Shown piece after piece: positions 1-13,700 of a stretch of DNA of 64,000 nt. A program made the position numbers and the translations under genes. Source of the DNA: Calliphora vicina (lineage: Eukaryota > Arthropoda > Insecta > Diptera > Calliphoridae); NCBI RefSeq assembly GCF_958450345.1, contig NW_027052602.1, positions 62,001-126,000 of the forward strand, given 5' to 3'. The notes beneath the pieces are model-generated. The model saw nothing but the letters and a program-made list of their open reading frames with translations. It did not search any database and had not been told where the DNA came from. Position 1 is the stretch's first letter. Each line of letters opens with the position of its first letter.

Positions 1-1103
<1,103 letters not shown>

Positions 1104-1397
1104 TGAAATCAGTTTTCTGAAGACCCCAGATATCTTCGGGATCCAAATCTTCAATAATTCTGTCAGACATGCTTTCGAGAATTTTGCTATTTAAAATCAG
1201 CAAAATCGGTCCACAAATGGCTGAGATATGAGGAAAAAACCAAGACAACCTCTATTTTTGACCTATTTTTTACCTATATCTGGATTACTAAGACATTAAT
1301 AGACAATATGGATATCTAATGATAGATATTTCAAAGACATTTGCAACGACGTACATAAGACCATAGTAAGTTGGACCTACAATGGGTCAAAATCGGG

Positions 1398-1610
1398 AAA
1401 AAAAATTTTGAACCCGAATTTTTTTAAAAAAAAAAAAAAATTTAAAAACAAAAAAAAAAATTTAAAATTTAAAAAAAAAAAATTTTTAAAATTTTAAAAA
1501 AAAAATTTTTAAAATTTAAAAAAAAATTTTTTTTTTAAAATTGAAAAAAAAAAAAAAATTTTAAATTTAAAAAAAAAAAATTTAAAATAACAATCGAAAA
1601 TTTTTTTTTT
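1398..1610. repeat. Homopolymeric A-run/T-run low-complexity tract (copy A)
   Basis: Alternating runs of A and T (such as AAAAAAATTTAAAA) with almost no G or C fill the middle of the Helentron-like element. The homopolymer lengths differ slightly from those in the duplicate at 3396-3605, which fits slippage or sequencing and assembly error. Confidence 0.85.
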
Positions 1611-1706
1611 ACAAAAAATTCAAAAAACAACTGGAAAAAAAATTTAATTTTGTTTACCTAAAAATATTTAAAATTTTCAAGTATAATTTGGTGAAGGGTA
1701 TATAAG

Positions 1707-1723
1707 ATTCGGCACAGCCGAAT
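1707..1723 (+). other. 3' terminal hairpin of Helentron-like element, copy A
   Basis: ATTCGGC, loop ACA, GCCGAAT: a perfect 7-bp stem ending about 18 nt before the element/satellite boundary. A hairpin close to the 3' terminus is the known termination signature of Helitron/Helentron elements. Confidence 0.8.
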
Positions 1724-1741
1724 ATAGCACTCTTACTTGTT

Positions 1742-3738
<1,997 letters not shown>

Positions 3739-6700
3739 TATATTTGGATTGCATGAGATTGTAGCTTTCTAACAAAGTATAACTTAAGTAGCTAGCGTAA
3801 ATAGTACCGGATATATATGCGGGTATATCGGACATTTTTCAAAAAATGTCCCAAAATTACCCCAGTTTTTAACGACTTCATATAAATCGCAATTCTAAAG
3901 GCCCCTAAAGTGCTAGGAAGCTAATTTTTTTATATTTGGATGTCATGAGATTGTAGCTTTCTAACAAGGTATAACTTAAGTAGCTAGCATAAATAGTACC
4001 CGATATATATGCGGGTATATCGGAAATTTTTCGAAAAATGTTACAAAATTACCCCAGTTTTTAACGACCTCATATAAATCGCAATTCTAAAGGCCCCTAA
4101 AGTGCTAGGAAGCTAATTTTTTTATATTTGGATGTCATGAGATTGTAGCTTTCTAACAAGGTATAACTTAAGTAGCTAGCATAAATGGTACCCGATATAT
4201 ATGCGGGTATATCGGAAATTTTTCGAAAAATGTTACAAAATTACCCCAGTTTTTAACGACCTCATATAAATCGCAATTCTAAAGGCCCCTAAAGTGCTAG
4301 GAAGCTAATTTTTTTATATTTGGATGTCATGAGATTGTAGCTTTCTAACAAGGTATAACTTAAGTAGCTAGCATAAATGGTACCCGATATATATGCGGGT
4401 ATATCGGATATTTTTCGAAAAATTTTACAAAATTACCCCAGTTTTTAACGACTTCATATAAATTGCAATTAGCTAGGAAGCAAATTTTTTTTATATTTGG
4501 ATTGCATGAGATTGTAGCTTTCTAACAAGGTATAACTTAACTAGCTAGCATAAACAGTACCCGATATATATGCGGGTATATTGGACATTTTTCGAAAAAT
4601 GTCCCAAAATTACCCCAGTTTTTAACGACTTCATATAAATCGCAATTTTAAAAGGCCCTAAAGAGGTAGGAAGCTAAATTTTTTTATATTTGGATGGCAT
4701 GAGATCGTAGCTTTCTAACAAGGTATAACTTAAGTAGCTAGCATAAATAGTACCCGATATATATGCGGGTATATCGGACATTTTTCGAAAAATGTCCCAA
4801 AATTACCCCAGTTTTTAACGACTTCATATAAATCGCAATTTTAAAAGGCCCTAAAGAGCTAGGAAGCTAAATTTTTCTATATTTGGATGGCATGAGATTT
4901 TAGCTTTCTAACAAGGTATAACTTAAGTAGCTAGCATAAACAGTACCCGATATATATGCGGGTATACCCCAGTTTTTAACGACTTCATAGGCCCTAAAGA
5001 GCTAGAAAGCTAAATTTTTTTATATTTAAATGGCATGAGATTGTAGCTTTCTAACAAGGTATAACTTTAGTAGCTAGCATAAATAGTACACGATATATAT
5101 GCGGGTGTATCGGACATTTTTCGAAAAATGTCCCAAAATTACCCCAGTATTTAACGACTTCATATAAATCGCAATTCTAAAGGCCCCTAAAGTGCTAGGA
5201 AGCTAGTTTTTTTATATTTGGATTGCATGAGATTGTAGCTTTCTAACAAAGTATAACTTAAGTAGCTAGCATAAACAGTACCCGATATATATGCGGGTAT
5301 ATCGGACATTTTTCGAAAAATGTCCCAAAATTACCCTGTTTTTAACGACTTCATATAAATCGCAATTTTAAAAGGCCCTAAAGAGCTAGGAAGCTAAATT
5401 TTTTTATATTTGGATGGCATGATATTGTAGCTTTCTAACAAAGTATAACTTAAGTAGCTAGCATAAACAGTACCCGATATATATGCGGGTATATCGGACA
5501 TTTTTCGAAAAATGTCCCAAAATTACCCCAGTTTTTAACGACTTCATATAAATCGCAATTTTAAAAGGCCCTAAAGAGCTAGGAAGCTAAATTTTTTTAT
5601 ATTTAGATGGCATGAGATTGTAGCTTTCTAACAAGGAATAACTTAAGTAGCTAGCATAAACAGTACCCGATATATATGCGGGTATACCGGACATTTTTCG
5701 AAAAATGTCCCAAAATTACCCCAGTTTTTAACGACTTCATATAAATCGCAATTCTAAAGGCCCCTAAAGTGCTAGGAAGCTACATTTTTTTATATTTGGA
5801 TGGCATGATATTGTAGCTTTCTAACAAAGTATAACTTAAGTAGCTAGCATAAATGGTACCCGATATATATGCGGGTATACCGGACATTTTTCGAAAAATG
5901 TCCCAAAATTACCCAGTTTTTAACGACTTCATATAAATCGCAATTCTAAAGGCCCCTAAAGTGCTAGGAAGCTACATTTTTTATATTTGGATGGCATGAG
6001 ATTGTAGCTTTCTAACAAGGTATAACTTAAGTAGCTAGCATAAACAGTACCCGATATATATGCGGGTATACCCCAGTTTTTAACGACTTCATATAAATCG
6101 CAATTTTAAAAGGCCCTAAAGAGCTAGAAAGCTAAATTTTTTTATATTTAAATGGCATGAGATTGTAGCTTTCTAACAAGGTATAACTTAAGTAGCTGGC
6201 ATAAATAGTACCCGATATATATGCGGGTATATCGGACATTTTTCGAAAAATGTCCCAAAATTACCCCAGTTTTTAACGACTTCATATAAATCGCAATTCT
6301 AAAGGCCCCTAAAGTGCTAGGAAGCTACATTTTTTTATATTTGGATGGCATGAGATTGTAGCTTTCTAACAGGGTATAACTTAAGTAGCTAGCATAAATA
6401 GTACCCGATATATATGCGGGTATATCGGACATTTTTCGAAAAATGTCCCAAAATTACCCAGTTTTTAACGACTTCATATAAATCGCAATTTTAAAAGGCC
6501 CTAAAGAGCTAGGAAGCTAAATTTTTCTATATTTGGATGGCATGAGATTGTAGCTTTCTAACAAGGTCTAACTTAAGTAGCTAGCATAAACAGTACCCGA
6601 TATATATGCGGGTATACCCCAGTTTTTAACGACTTCATATAAATCGCAATTCTAAAGGCCCCTAAAGTGCTAGGAAGCTACATTTTTTTATATTTGGATG

Positions 6701-9439
6701 GCATGAGATTGTAGCTTTCTAACAGGGTATAACTTAAGTAGCTAGCATAAATAGTACCCGATATATATGCGGGTATATCGGACATTTTTCGAAAAATGTT
6801 ACAAAATTACCCCAGTTTTTAACGACTTCATATCAATCGCAATTCTAAAGGCCCCTAAAGAGCTAGAAAGCTAAATTTTTTTATATTTAAATGGCATGAG
6901 ATTGTAGCTTTCTAACAAGGTATAACTTAAGTAGCTAGCACAAATTGTACCCGATATATATGCTGGTATATCGGACATTTTTCGAAAAATGTCCCAAAAT
7001 TACCCCAGTTTTTAACGACTTCATATAAATCGCAATTCTAAAGGCCCCTAAAGTGCTAGGAAGCTACATTTTTTCATATTTGGATGGCATGAGATTGTAG
7101 CTTTCTAACAAGGTATAACTTAAGTAGCTAGCATAAACAGTACCCGATATATATGCGGGTATACCCCAGTTTTTAACGACTTCATATAAATCGCAATTTT
7201 AAAAGGCCCTAAAAGCTAGAAAGCTAAATTTTTTTATATTTAAATGGCATGAGATTGTAGCTTTCTAACAAGGTATAACTTAAGTAGCTGGCATAAATAG
7301 TACCCGATATATATGCGGGTATATCGGAAATTTTTCGAAAAATGTCCCAAAATTACCCCAGTTTTTAACGACTTCATATAAATCGCAATTCTAAAGGCCC
7401 CTAAAGTGCTAGGAAGCTACATTTTTTTATATTTGGATGGCATGAGATTGTAGCTTTCTAACAGGGTATAACTTAAGTAGCTAGCATAAATAGTACCCGA
7501 TATATATGCGGGTATATCGGACATTTTTCGAAAAATGTTACAAAATTACCCCAGTTTTTAACGACTTCATATAAATCGCAATTTTAAAAGGCCCTAAAGA
7601 GCTAGAAAGCTAAATTTTTTTATATTTAAATGGCATGAGATTGTAGCTTTCTAACAAGGTATAACTTAAGTAGCTAGCATAAATAGTACCCGATATATAT
7701 GCGGGTATATCGGAAATTTTTCGAAAAATGTTACAAAATTACCCCAGTTTTTAACGACCTCATATAAATCGCAATTCTAAAGGCCCCTAAAGTGCTAGGA
7801 AGCTAATTTTTTTATATTTGGATGTCATGAGATTGTAGCTTTCTAACAAGGTATAACTTAAGTAGCTAGCATAAATGGTACCCGATATATATGCGGGTAT
7901 ATCGGACATTTTTCGAAAAATTTTACAAAATTACCCCAGTTTTTAACGACTTCATATAAATTGCAATTAGCTAGGAAGCTAATTTTTTTTATATTTGGAT
8001 TGCATGAGATTGTAGCTTTCTAACAAGGTATAACTTAACTAGCTAGCATAAACAGTACCCGATATATATGCGGGTATATTGGACATTTTTCGAAAAATGT
8101 CCCAAAATTACCCCAGTTTTTAACGACTTCATATAAATCGCAATTTTAAAAGGCCCTAAAGAGGTAGGAAGCTAAATTTTTTTATATTTGGATGGCATGA
8201 GATCGTAGCTTTCTAACAAGGTATAACTTAAGTAGCTAGCATAAATAGTACCCGATATATATGCGGGTATATCGGACATTTTTCGAAAAATGTCCCAAAA
8301 TTACCCCAGTTTTTAACGACTTCATATAAATCGCAATTTTAAAAGGCCCTAAAGAGCTAGGAAGCTAAATTTTTCTATATTTGGATGGCATGAGATTGTA
8401 GCTTTCTAACAAGGTATAACTTAAGTAGCTAGCATAAACAGTACCCGATATATATGCGGGTATACCCCAGTTTTTAACGACTTCATAGGCCCTAAAGAGC
8501 TAGAAAGCTAAATTTTTTTATATTTAAATGGCATGAGATTGTAGCTTTCTAACAAGGTATAACTTTAGTAGCTAGCATAAATAGTACCCGATATATATGC
8601 GGGTGTATCGGACATTTTTCGAAAAATGTTCCAAAATTACCCCAGTATTTAACGACTTCATATAAATCGCAATTCTAAAGGCCCCTAAAGTGCTAGGAAG
8701 CTAGTTTTTTTATATTTGGATTGCATGAGATTGTAGCTTTCTAACAAAGTATAACTTAAATAGCTAGCATAAACAGTACCCGATATATATGCGGGTATAT
8801 CGGACATTTTTCGAAAAATGTCCCAAAATTACCCAGTTTTTAACGACTTCATATAAATCGCAATTTTAAAAGGCCCTAAAGAGCTAGGAAGCTAAATTTT
8901 TTTATATTTGGATGGCATGATATTGTAGCTTTCTAACAAAGTATAACTTAAGTAGCTAGCATAAACAGTACCCGATATATATGCGGGTATATCGGACATT
9001 TTTCGAAAAATGTCCCAAAATTACCCCAGTTTTTAACGACTTCATATAAATCGCAATTTTAAAAGGCCCTAAAGAGCTAGGAAGCTAAATTTTTTTATAT
9101 TTAGATGGCATGAGATTGTAGCTTTCTAACAAGGAATAACTTAAGTAGCTAGCATAAACAGTACCCGATATATATGCGGGTATACCGGACATTTTTCGAA
9201 AAATGTCCCAAAATTACCCAGTTTTTAACGACTTCATATAAATCGCAATTCTAAAGGCCCCTAAAGTGCTAGGAAGCTACATTTTTTATATTTGGATGGC
9301 ATGAGATTGTAGCTTTCTAACAAGGTATAACTTAAGTAGCTAGCATAAACAGTACCCGATATATATGCGGGTATACCCCAGTTTTTAACGACTTCATATA
9401 AATCGCAATTTTAAAAGGCCCTAAAGAGCTAGAAAGCTA
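3739..9439 (+). repeat. Satellite array, block 2
   Basis: Continuous head-to-tail satellite of about 192-bp full monomers and about 160-bp short monomers. In short monomers GCGGGTAT is joined directly to ACCCCAG, for example at 6069/6070. An unusual deletion form, TTCATAGGCCC, occurs near 4987 and again near 8485, marking a duplicated block. The array is interrupted at 9439 by the mariner-type transposon. I see no gene or RNA gene in it. Confidence 0.97.
6210..6255. other. Representative paired dyads of the satellite monomer
   Basis: At 6210-6228 the dyad ACCCGATATATATGCGGGT has 5-bp arms around an alternating AT core. At 6234-6255 GGACATTTTTC is followed at once by its exact reverse complement, making a 22-bp palindrome with no spacer. 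The pair recurs in every full monomer. Variants ending in TTAC instead of TCCC, or starting GGAAATT, weaken the outer base pairs. Confidence 0.9.
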
Positions 9440-9466
9440 AGGAGTGAGATCGAAAAATTCTTAACA
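9440..9466 (+). repeat. Terminal inverted repeat, left (transposase 3' side)
   Basis: Begins AGGAGTGAGATCGAA and is the exact reverse complement of 10711-10737. Identity stops after 27 bp. The flanking target-site TA is at 9438-9439. Confidence 0.95.
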
Positions 9467-9519
9467 TACATATATGTTTATAAAAAAGAAACCACTAAAC
9501 TTACAGCTTTAATTTTTTT

Positions 9520-9525
9520 TTTATT
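9520..9525 (-). terminator. Candidate polyadenylation signal of the transposase gene
   Basis: TTTATT on the plus strand reads AATAAA on the minus strand, about 50 nt downstream of the transposase stop codon and inside the element. The region is AT-rich, so a chance match is possible. Confidence 0.45.
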
Positions 9526-9573
9526 TGATTGAAATTATTATTACAATTTACAAAAAAAATTATTTTTATAGTT

Positions 9574-10581
9574 TTAATCACTAGTGATGAAATTTTGAAC
9601 CTTTTTCGGAAACCCTTCCATTAACGTTTTTATAGTGCTTTCTGTCACTTTGCTCGAACATGTAGTCCATCTCCGTTTAAAATCTACCACACTTTTGGAC
9701 ACCTTTTTTGTACTCTTCAATTCTCTTTTAACAAGAGCCCAATATCTCTCCACTGGCCTTAGCTCCGGGCAGTTTGGAGGATTTGCCTCTCTTGGTACAA
9801 ATACCACATTATTGTTCTTGTACCACTCAAGGGCTTGTTTGCCATAGTGACAGGATGCCAAGTCAGGCCAAAAATAAGTGGACACATTATGAAGTCTTAT
9901 GAATGGAAGCAGCCTTTTTTGTAAACATTCCTTGATGTAAATTTCGGTATTTATAGAGCCCGTTGTAACAAATGAGTGGCTTCTTTTGCCGCAACTGCAT
10001 ATTGCTTGCCATACCAAGAACTTTCTGGGAAATTTTGTCTGCTTTTGGGTCCTAAACTTTTCTTCAACATTCCCTCGAGCATCAGCAACATAAAATTTTT
10101 GACCTGGAAGTTGCGAAAAATCTGCCAGAACATACGTTTCGTCATCCATTATGCAGCAAGAATATTTTTTTATAAAACTTGACTTCAATTTCCGTGCTCT
10201 GTTTTTGGCCTCTAAATTTTTAGTAGCGTTCCTGTCAGGAACTTTTTGAGCCTTGTATGTTTTTAAACCTGCATTAGCTTTAACTTTTCGTACCAAATAG
10301 TCCGAGCACTGAGCTAACCGGGCTGCTTTCCTACCGGATGTGTTGGGAGCTCTTTTGAAAATGCGTTCTATTTTTTTGGCTTTAGAAACATCATGTGGAC
10401 CATTCCTTCTACCTGAACCAGGTTTTCTATCAACTGACAAGTTCTCCCGGTACTGTTTAATAACATTGGAAACAGTTTGACGGCAGACCTTTGTATGCTT
10501 GGCCAACTTTTTGTAAGACCAAGTTGGGTTTTGTTGAAAATATTTAATAATTTCAGTACGCACTTTTTTCTGGTCACTCAT
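9574..10581 (-). CDS. DD37E (ITmD37E-like) Tc1/mariner-superfamily transposase, intact
   Basis: A 335-residue transposase that would bind the element's own inverted repeats and carry out cut-and-paste transposition at TA sites in the nucleus. I start it at MSDQKKVRTE: the upstream Met would add a 31-residue, hydrophobic, AT-rich extension unlike the family, and 335 residues is typical. The paired N-terminal helix-turn-helix region covers about residues 8-105, with a basic PGSGRRN linker at 54-60 in the place of the GRPR-type motif. The catalytic triad is D147 (CIMDDETYV), D240 (PDLASCHY) and E278 (CPELRPVERYW), with 37 residues between the last two. That is the DD37E signature described in mosquitoes and other animals. 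No stop or frameshift is seen. It is the only clearly intact gene in the window. Assignment to the superfamily is firm; the subfamily rests on spacing and the PELRPVE motif. Confidence 0.93.
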   Translation of the reverse strand: MSDQKKVRTEIIKYFQQNPTWSYKKLAKHTKVCRQTVSNVIKQYRENLSVDRKPGSGRRNGPHDVSKAKKIERIFKRAPNTSGRKAARLAQCSDYLVRKVKANAGLKTYKAQKVPDRNATKNLEAKNRARKLKSSFIKKYSCCIMDDETYVLADFSQLPGQKFYVADARGNVEEKFRTQKQTKFPRKFLVWQAICSCGKRSHSFVTTGSINTEIYIKECLQKRLLPFIRLHNVSTYFWPDLASCHYGKQALEWYKNNNVVFVPREANPPNCPELRPVERYWALVKRELKSTKKVSKSVVDFKRRWTTCSSKVTESTIKTLMEGFPKKVQNFITSD

Positions 10582-10710
10582 TTTAATCAGATTAACAAAA
10601 AAATTAATATAATTGACATTACACATAATAACTGACATGTTTTTCAAAGGTAACTTGATCAAAAAAAAATTCAAATAATACTTGGGTTAAAAAATGTAAT
10701 GAAAAACGTG

Positions 10711-10737
10711 TGTTAAGAATTTTTCGATCTCACTCCT
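10711..10737 (-). repeat. Terminal inverted repeat, right (transposase 5' side)
   Basis: Exact 27-bp reverse complement of the left repeat, followed by the duplicated target TA at 10738-10739 and then resumed satellite. Confidence 0.95.
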
Positions 10738-13700
10738 TAAATTTTTTTATATTTAAATGGCATGAGATTGTAGCTTTCTAACAAGGTATAACTTAAGTAG
10801 CTGGCATAAATAGTACCCGATATATATGCGGGTATATCGGACATTTTTCGAAAAATGTCCCAAAATTACCCCAGTTTTTAACGACTTCATATAAATCGCA
10901 ATTCTAAAGGCCCCTAAAGTGCTAGGAAGCTACATTTTTTTATATTTGGATGGCATGAGATTGTAGCTTTCTAACAGGGTATAACTTAAGTAGCTATCAT
11001 AAATAGTACCCGATATATATGCGGGTATATCGGACATTTTTCGAAAAATGTCCCAAAATTACCCAGTTTTTAACGACTTCATATAAATCGCAATTTTAAA
11101 AGGCCCTAAAGAGCTAGGAAGCTAAATTTTTCTATATTTGGATGGCATGAGATTGTAGCTTTCTAACAAGGTCTAACTTAAGTAGCTAGCATAAACAGTA
11201 CCCGATATATATGCGGGTATACCCCAGTTTTTAACGACTTCATATAAATCGCAATTCTAAAGGCCCCTAAAGTGCTAGGAAGCTACATTTTTTTATATTT
11301 GGATGGCATGAGATTGTAGCTTTCTAACAGGGTATAACTTAAGTAGCTAGCATAAATAGTACCCGATATATATGCGGGTATATCGGACATTTTTCGAAAA
11401 ATGTTACAAAATTACCCCAGTTTTTAACGACTTCATATCAATCGCAATTCTAAAGGCCCCTAAAGAGCTAGAAAGCTAAATTTTTTTATATTTAAATGGC
11501 ATGAGATTGTAGCTTTCTAACAAGGTATAACTTAAGTAGCTAGCATAAATAGTACCCGATATATATGCTGGTATATCGGACATTTTTCGAAAAATGTCCC
11601 AAAATTACCCCAGTTTTTAACGACTTCATATAAATCGCAATTCTAAAGGCCCCTAAAGTGCTAGGAAGCTACATTTTTTCATATTTGGATGGCATGAGAT
11701 TGTAGCTTTCTAACAAGGTATAACTTAAGTAGCTAGCATAAACAGTACCCGATATATATGCGGGTATACCCCAGTTTTTAACGACTTCATATAAATCGCA
11801 ATTTTAAAAGGCCCTAAAGAGCTAGAAAGCTAAATTTTTTTATATTTAAATGGCATGAGATTGTAGCTTTCTAACAAGGTATAACTTAAGTAGCTAGCAT
11901 AAATAGTACCCGATATATATGCGGGTGTATCGGACATTTTTCGAAAAATGTCCCAAAATTACCCCAGTTTTTAACGACTTCATATAAATCGCAATTCTAA
12001 AGGCCCCTAAAGTGCTAGGAAGCTAGTTTTTTTATATTTGGATTGCATGAGATTGTAACTTTCTAACAAAGTATAACTTAAGTAGCTAGCATAAATAGTA
12101 CCGGATATATATGCGGGTATATCGGACATTTTTCGAAAAATGTCCCAAAATTACCCCAGTTTTTAACGACTTCATATAAATCGCAATTCTAAAGGCCCCT
12201 AAAGAGCTAGAAAGCTAAATTTTTCTATATTTAGATGGCATGAGATTGTAGCTTTCTAACAAGGTATAACTTAAGTAGCTAGCATAAACATTACCCGATA
12301 TATATGCGGGCATACCGGACATTTTTCGAAAAATGTCCCAAAATTACCCCAGTTTTTAACGACTTCATATAAATCGCAATTCTAAAGGCCCCTAAAGTGC
12401 TAGGAAGCTACATTTTTTTATATTTGGATGGCATGAGATTGTAGCTTTCTAACAGGGTATAACTTAAGTAGCTAGCATAAATAGTACCCGATATATATGC
12501 GGGTATATCGGACATTTTTCGAAAAATGTTACAAAATTACCCCAGTTTTTAACGACTTCATATAAATCGCAATTTTAAAAGGCCCTAAAGAGCTAGAAAG
12601 CTAAATTTTTTGATATTTAAATATCATGAGATTGTAGCTTTCTAACAAGGTATAACTTAAGTAGCTAGCATAAATAGTACCCGATATATATGCGGGTGTA
12701 TCGGACATTTTTCGAAAAATGTCCCAAAATTACCCCAGTATTTAACGACTTCATATAAATCGCAATTCTAAAGGCCCCTAAAGTGCTAGGAAGCTAGTTT
12801 GTTTATATTTGGATTGCATGAGATTGTCGCTTTCTAACAAGGTATAACTTAAGTAGCTAGCATAAACAGTACCCGATATATATGCGGGTATATCGGACAT
12901 TTTTCGAAAAATGTCCCAAAATTACCCAGTTTTTAACGACTTCATATAAATCGCAATTTTAAAAGGCCCTAAAGAGCTAGGAAGCTAAATTTTTTTATAT
13001 TTGGATGGCATGATATTGTAGCTTTCTAACAAAGTATAACTTAAGTAGCTAGCATAAATAGTACCCGATATATATGCTGGTATATCGGACATTTTTCGAA
13101 AAATGTCCCAAAATTACCCCAGTTTTTAACGACTTCATATAAATCGCAATTTTAAAAGGCCCTAAAGAGCTAGGAAGCTAATTTTTTTTATATTTGGATT
13201 GCATGAGATTGTAGCTTTCTAACAAGGTATAACTTAAGTAGCTAGCATAAATAGTACCCGATATATATGCTGGTATATCGGACATTTTTCGAAAAATGTC
13301 CCAAAATTACGCAGTTTTTAACGACTTCATATAAATCGCAATTTTAAAAGGCCCTAAAGAGCTAGGAAGCTAAATTTTTCTATATTTGGATGGCATGAGA
13401 TTGTAGCTTTCTAACAAGGTATAACTTAAGTAGCTAGCATAAATAGTACCCGATATATATGCGGGTATACCCCAGTTTTTAACGACTTCATATAAATCGC
13501 AATTTTAAAAGGCCCTAAAGAGCTAGAAAGCTAATTTTTTTTATATTTTAATGGCATGAGATTGTAGCTTTCTAACAAAGTATAACTTAAGTAGCTAGCA
13601 TAAACAGTTCCCGATATATATGCGGGTATATCGGACATTTTTCGAAAAATGTCCCAAAATTACCCAGTTTCTAACGACTTCATATAAATCGCAATTTTAA

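Larger units (their letters stand above)
1104..1741 (+). mobile_element. Helentron-like (mini-me/DINE type) element, 3' part, copy A
   Basis: Non-satellite DNA follows the TGTC array and ends in a short hairpin (1707-1723) plus CTTGTT, directly against the satellite T-run. The 3' end closely resembles that of the longer element ending near 26192: a GGTGRAGGGTAT-like subterminal motif at 1690-1701, then the hairpin, then CTCTTACTTGTT. The usual 5' end (ATACCCTCCACC) is absent here, being outside the window or lost. No coding capacity is visible. Assignment to non-autonomous Helentrons rests on known family structure: a GTCY microsatellite, subterminal inverted repeats, a terminal hairpin and insertion in T-runs. 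Confidence 0.7.
9440..10737 (-). mobile_element. Complete Tc1/mariner-type (DD37E) transposon
   Basis: A 1298-bp element with perfect 27-bp terminal inverted repeats, flanked by the TA dinucleotide typical of this superfamily (9438-9439 and 10738-10739). Removing the element and one TA restores the satellite sequence AGAAAGCTAAATTTTTTT, which is present uninterrupted in the duplicate segment at 6126-6141. The single gene is on the minus strand. Intact repeats and an intact ORF indicate a young, possibly active copy. Confidence 0.95.
4140..11855 (+). repeat. Large duplication inside the satellite: 4140-7250 versus 7640-11855
   Basis: Monomer variants appear in the same order in both segments. 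Pairings 4211/7709 and 4663/8161 give offset 3498. Pairing 6133/9438 gives 3305, so one monomer-sized piece is missing in the right copy. Beyond the transposon the offset is 4605 (6961/11566 and 7066/11671). Boundaries are approximate. The transposon lies only in the right-hand copy. Confidence 0.8.

Noticed and set aside
9635..10577. Shorter ORFs overlapping the transposase gene in other frames
   Set aside because: They are shadows of the intact transposase frame.
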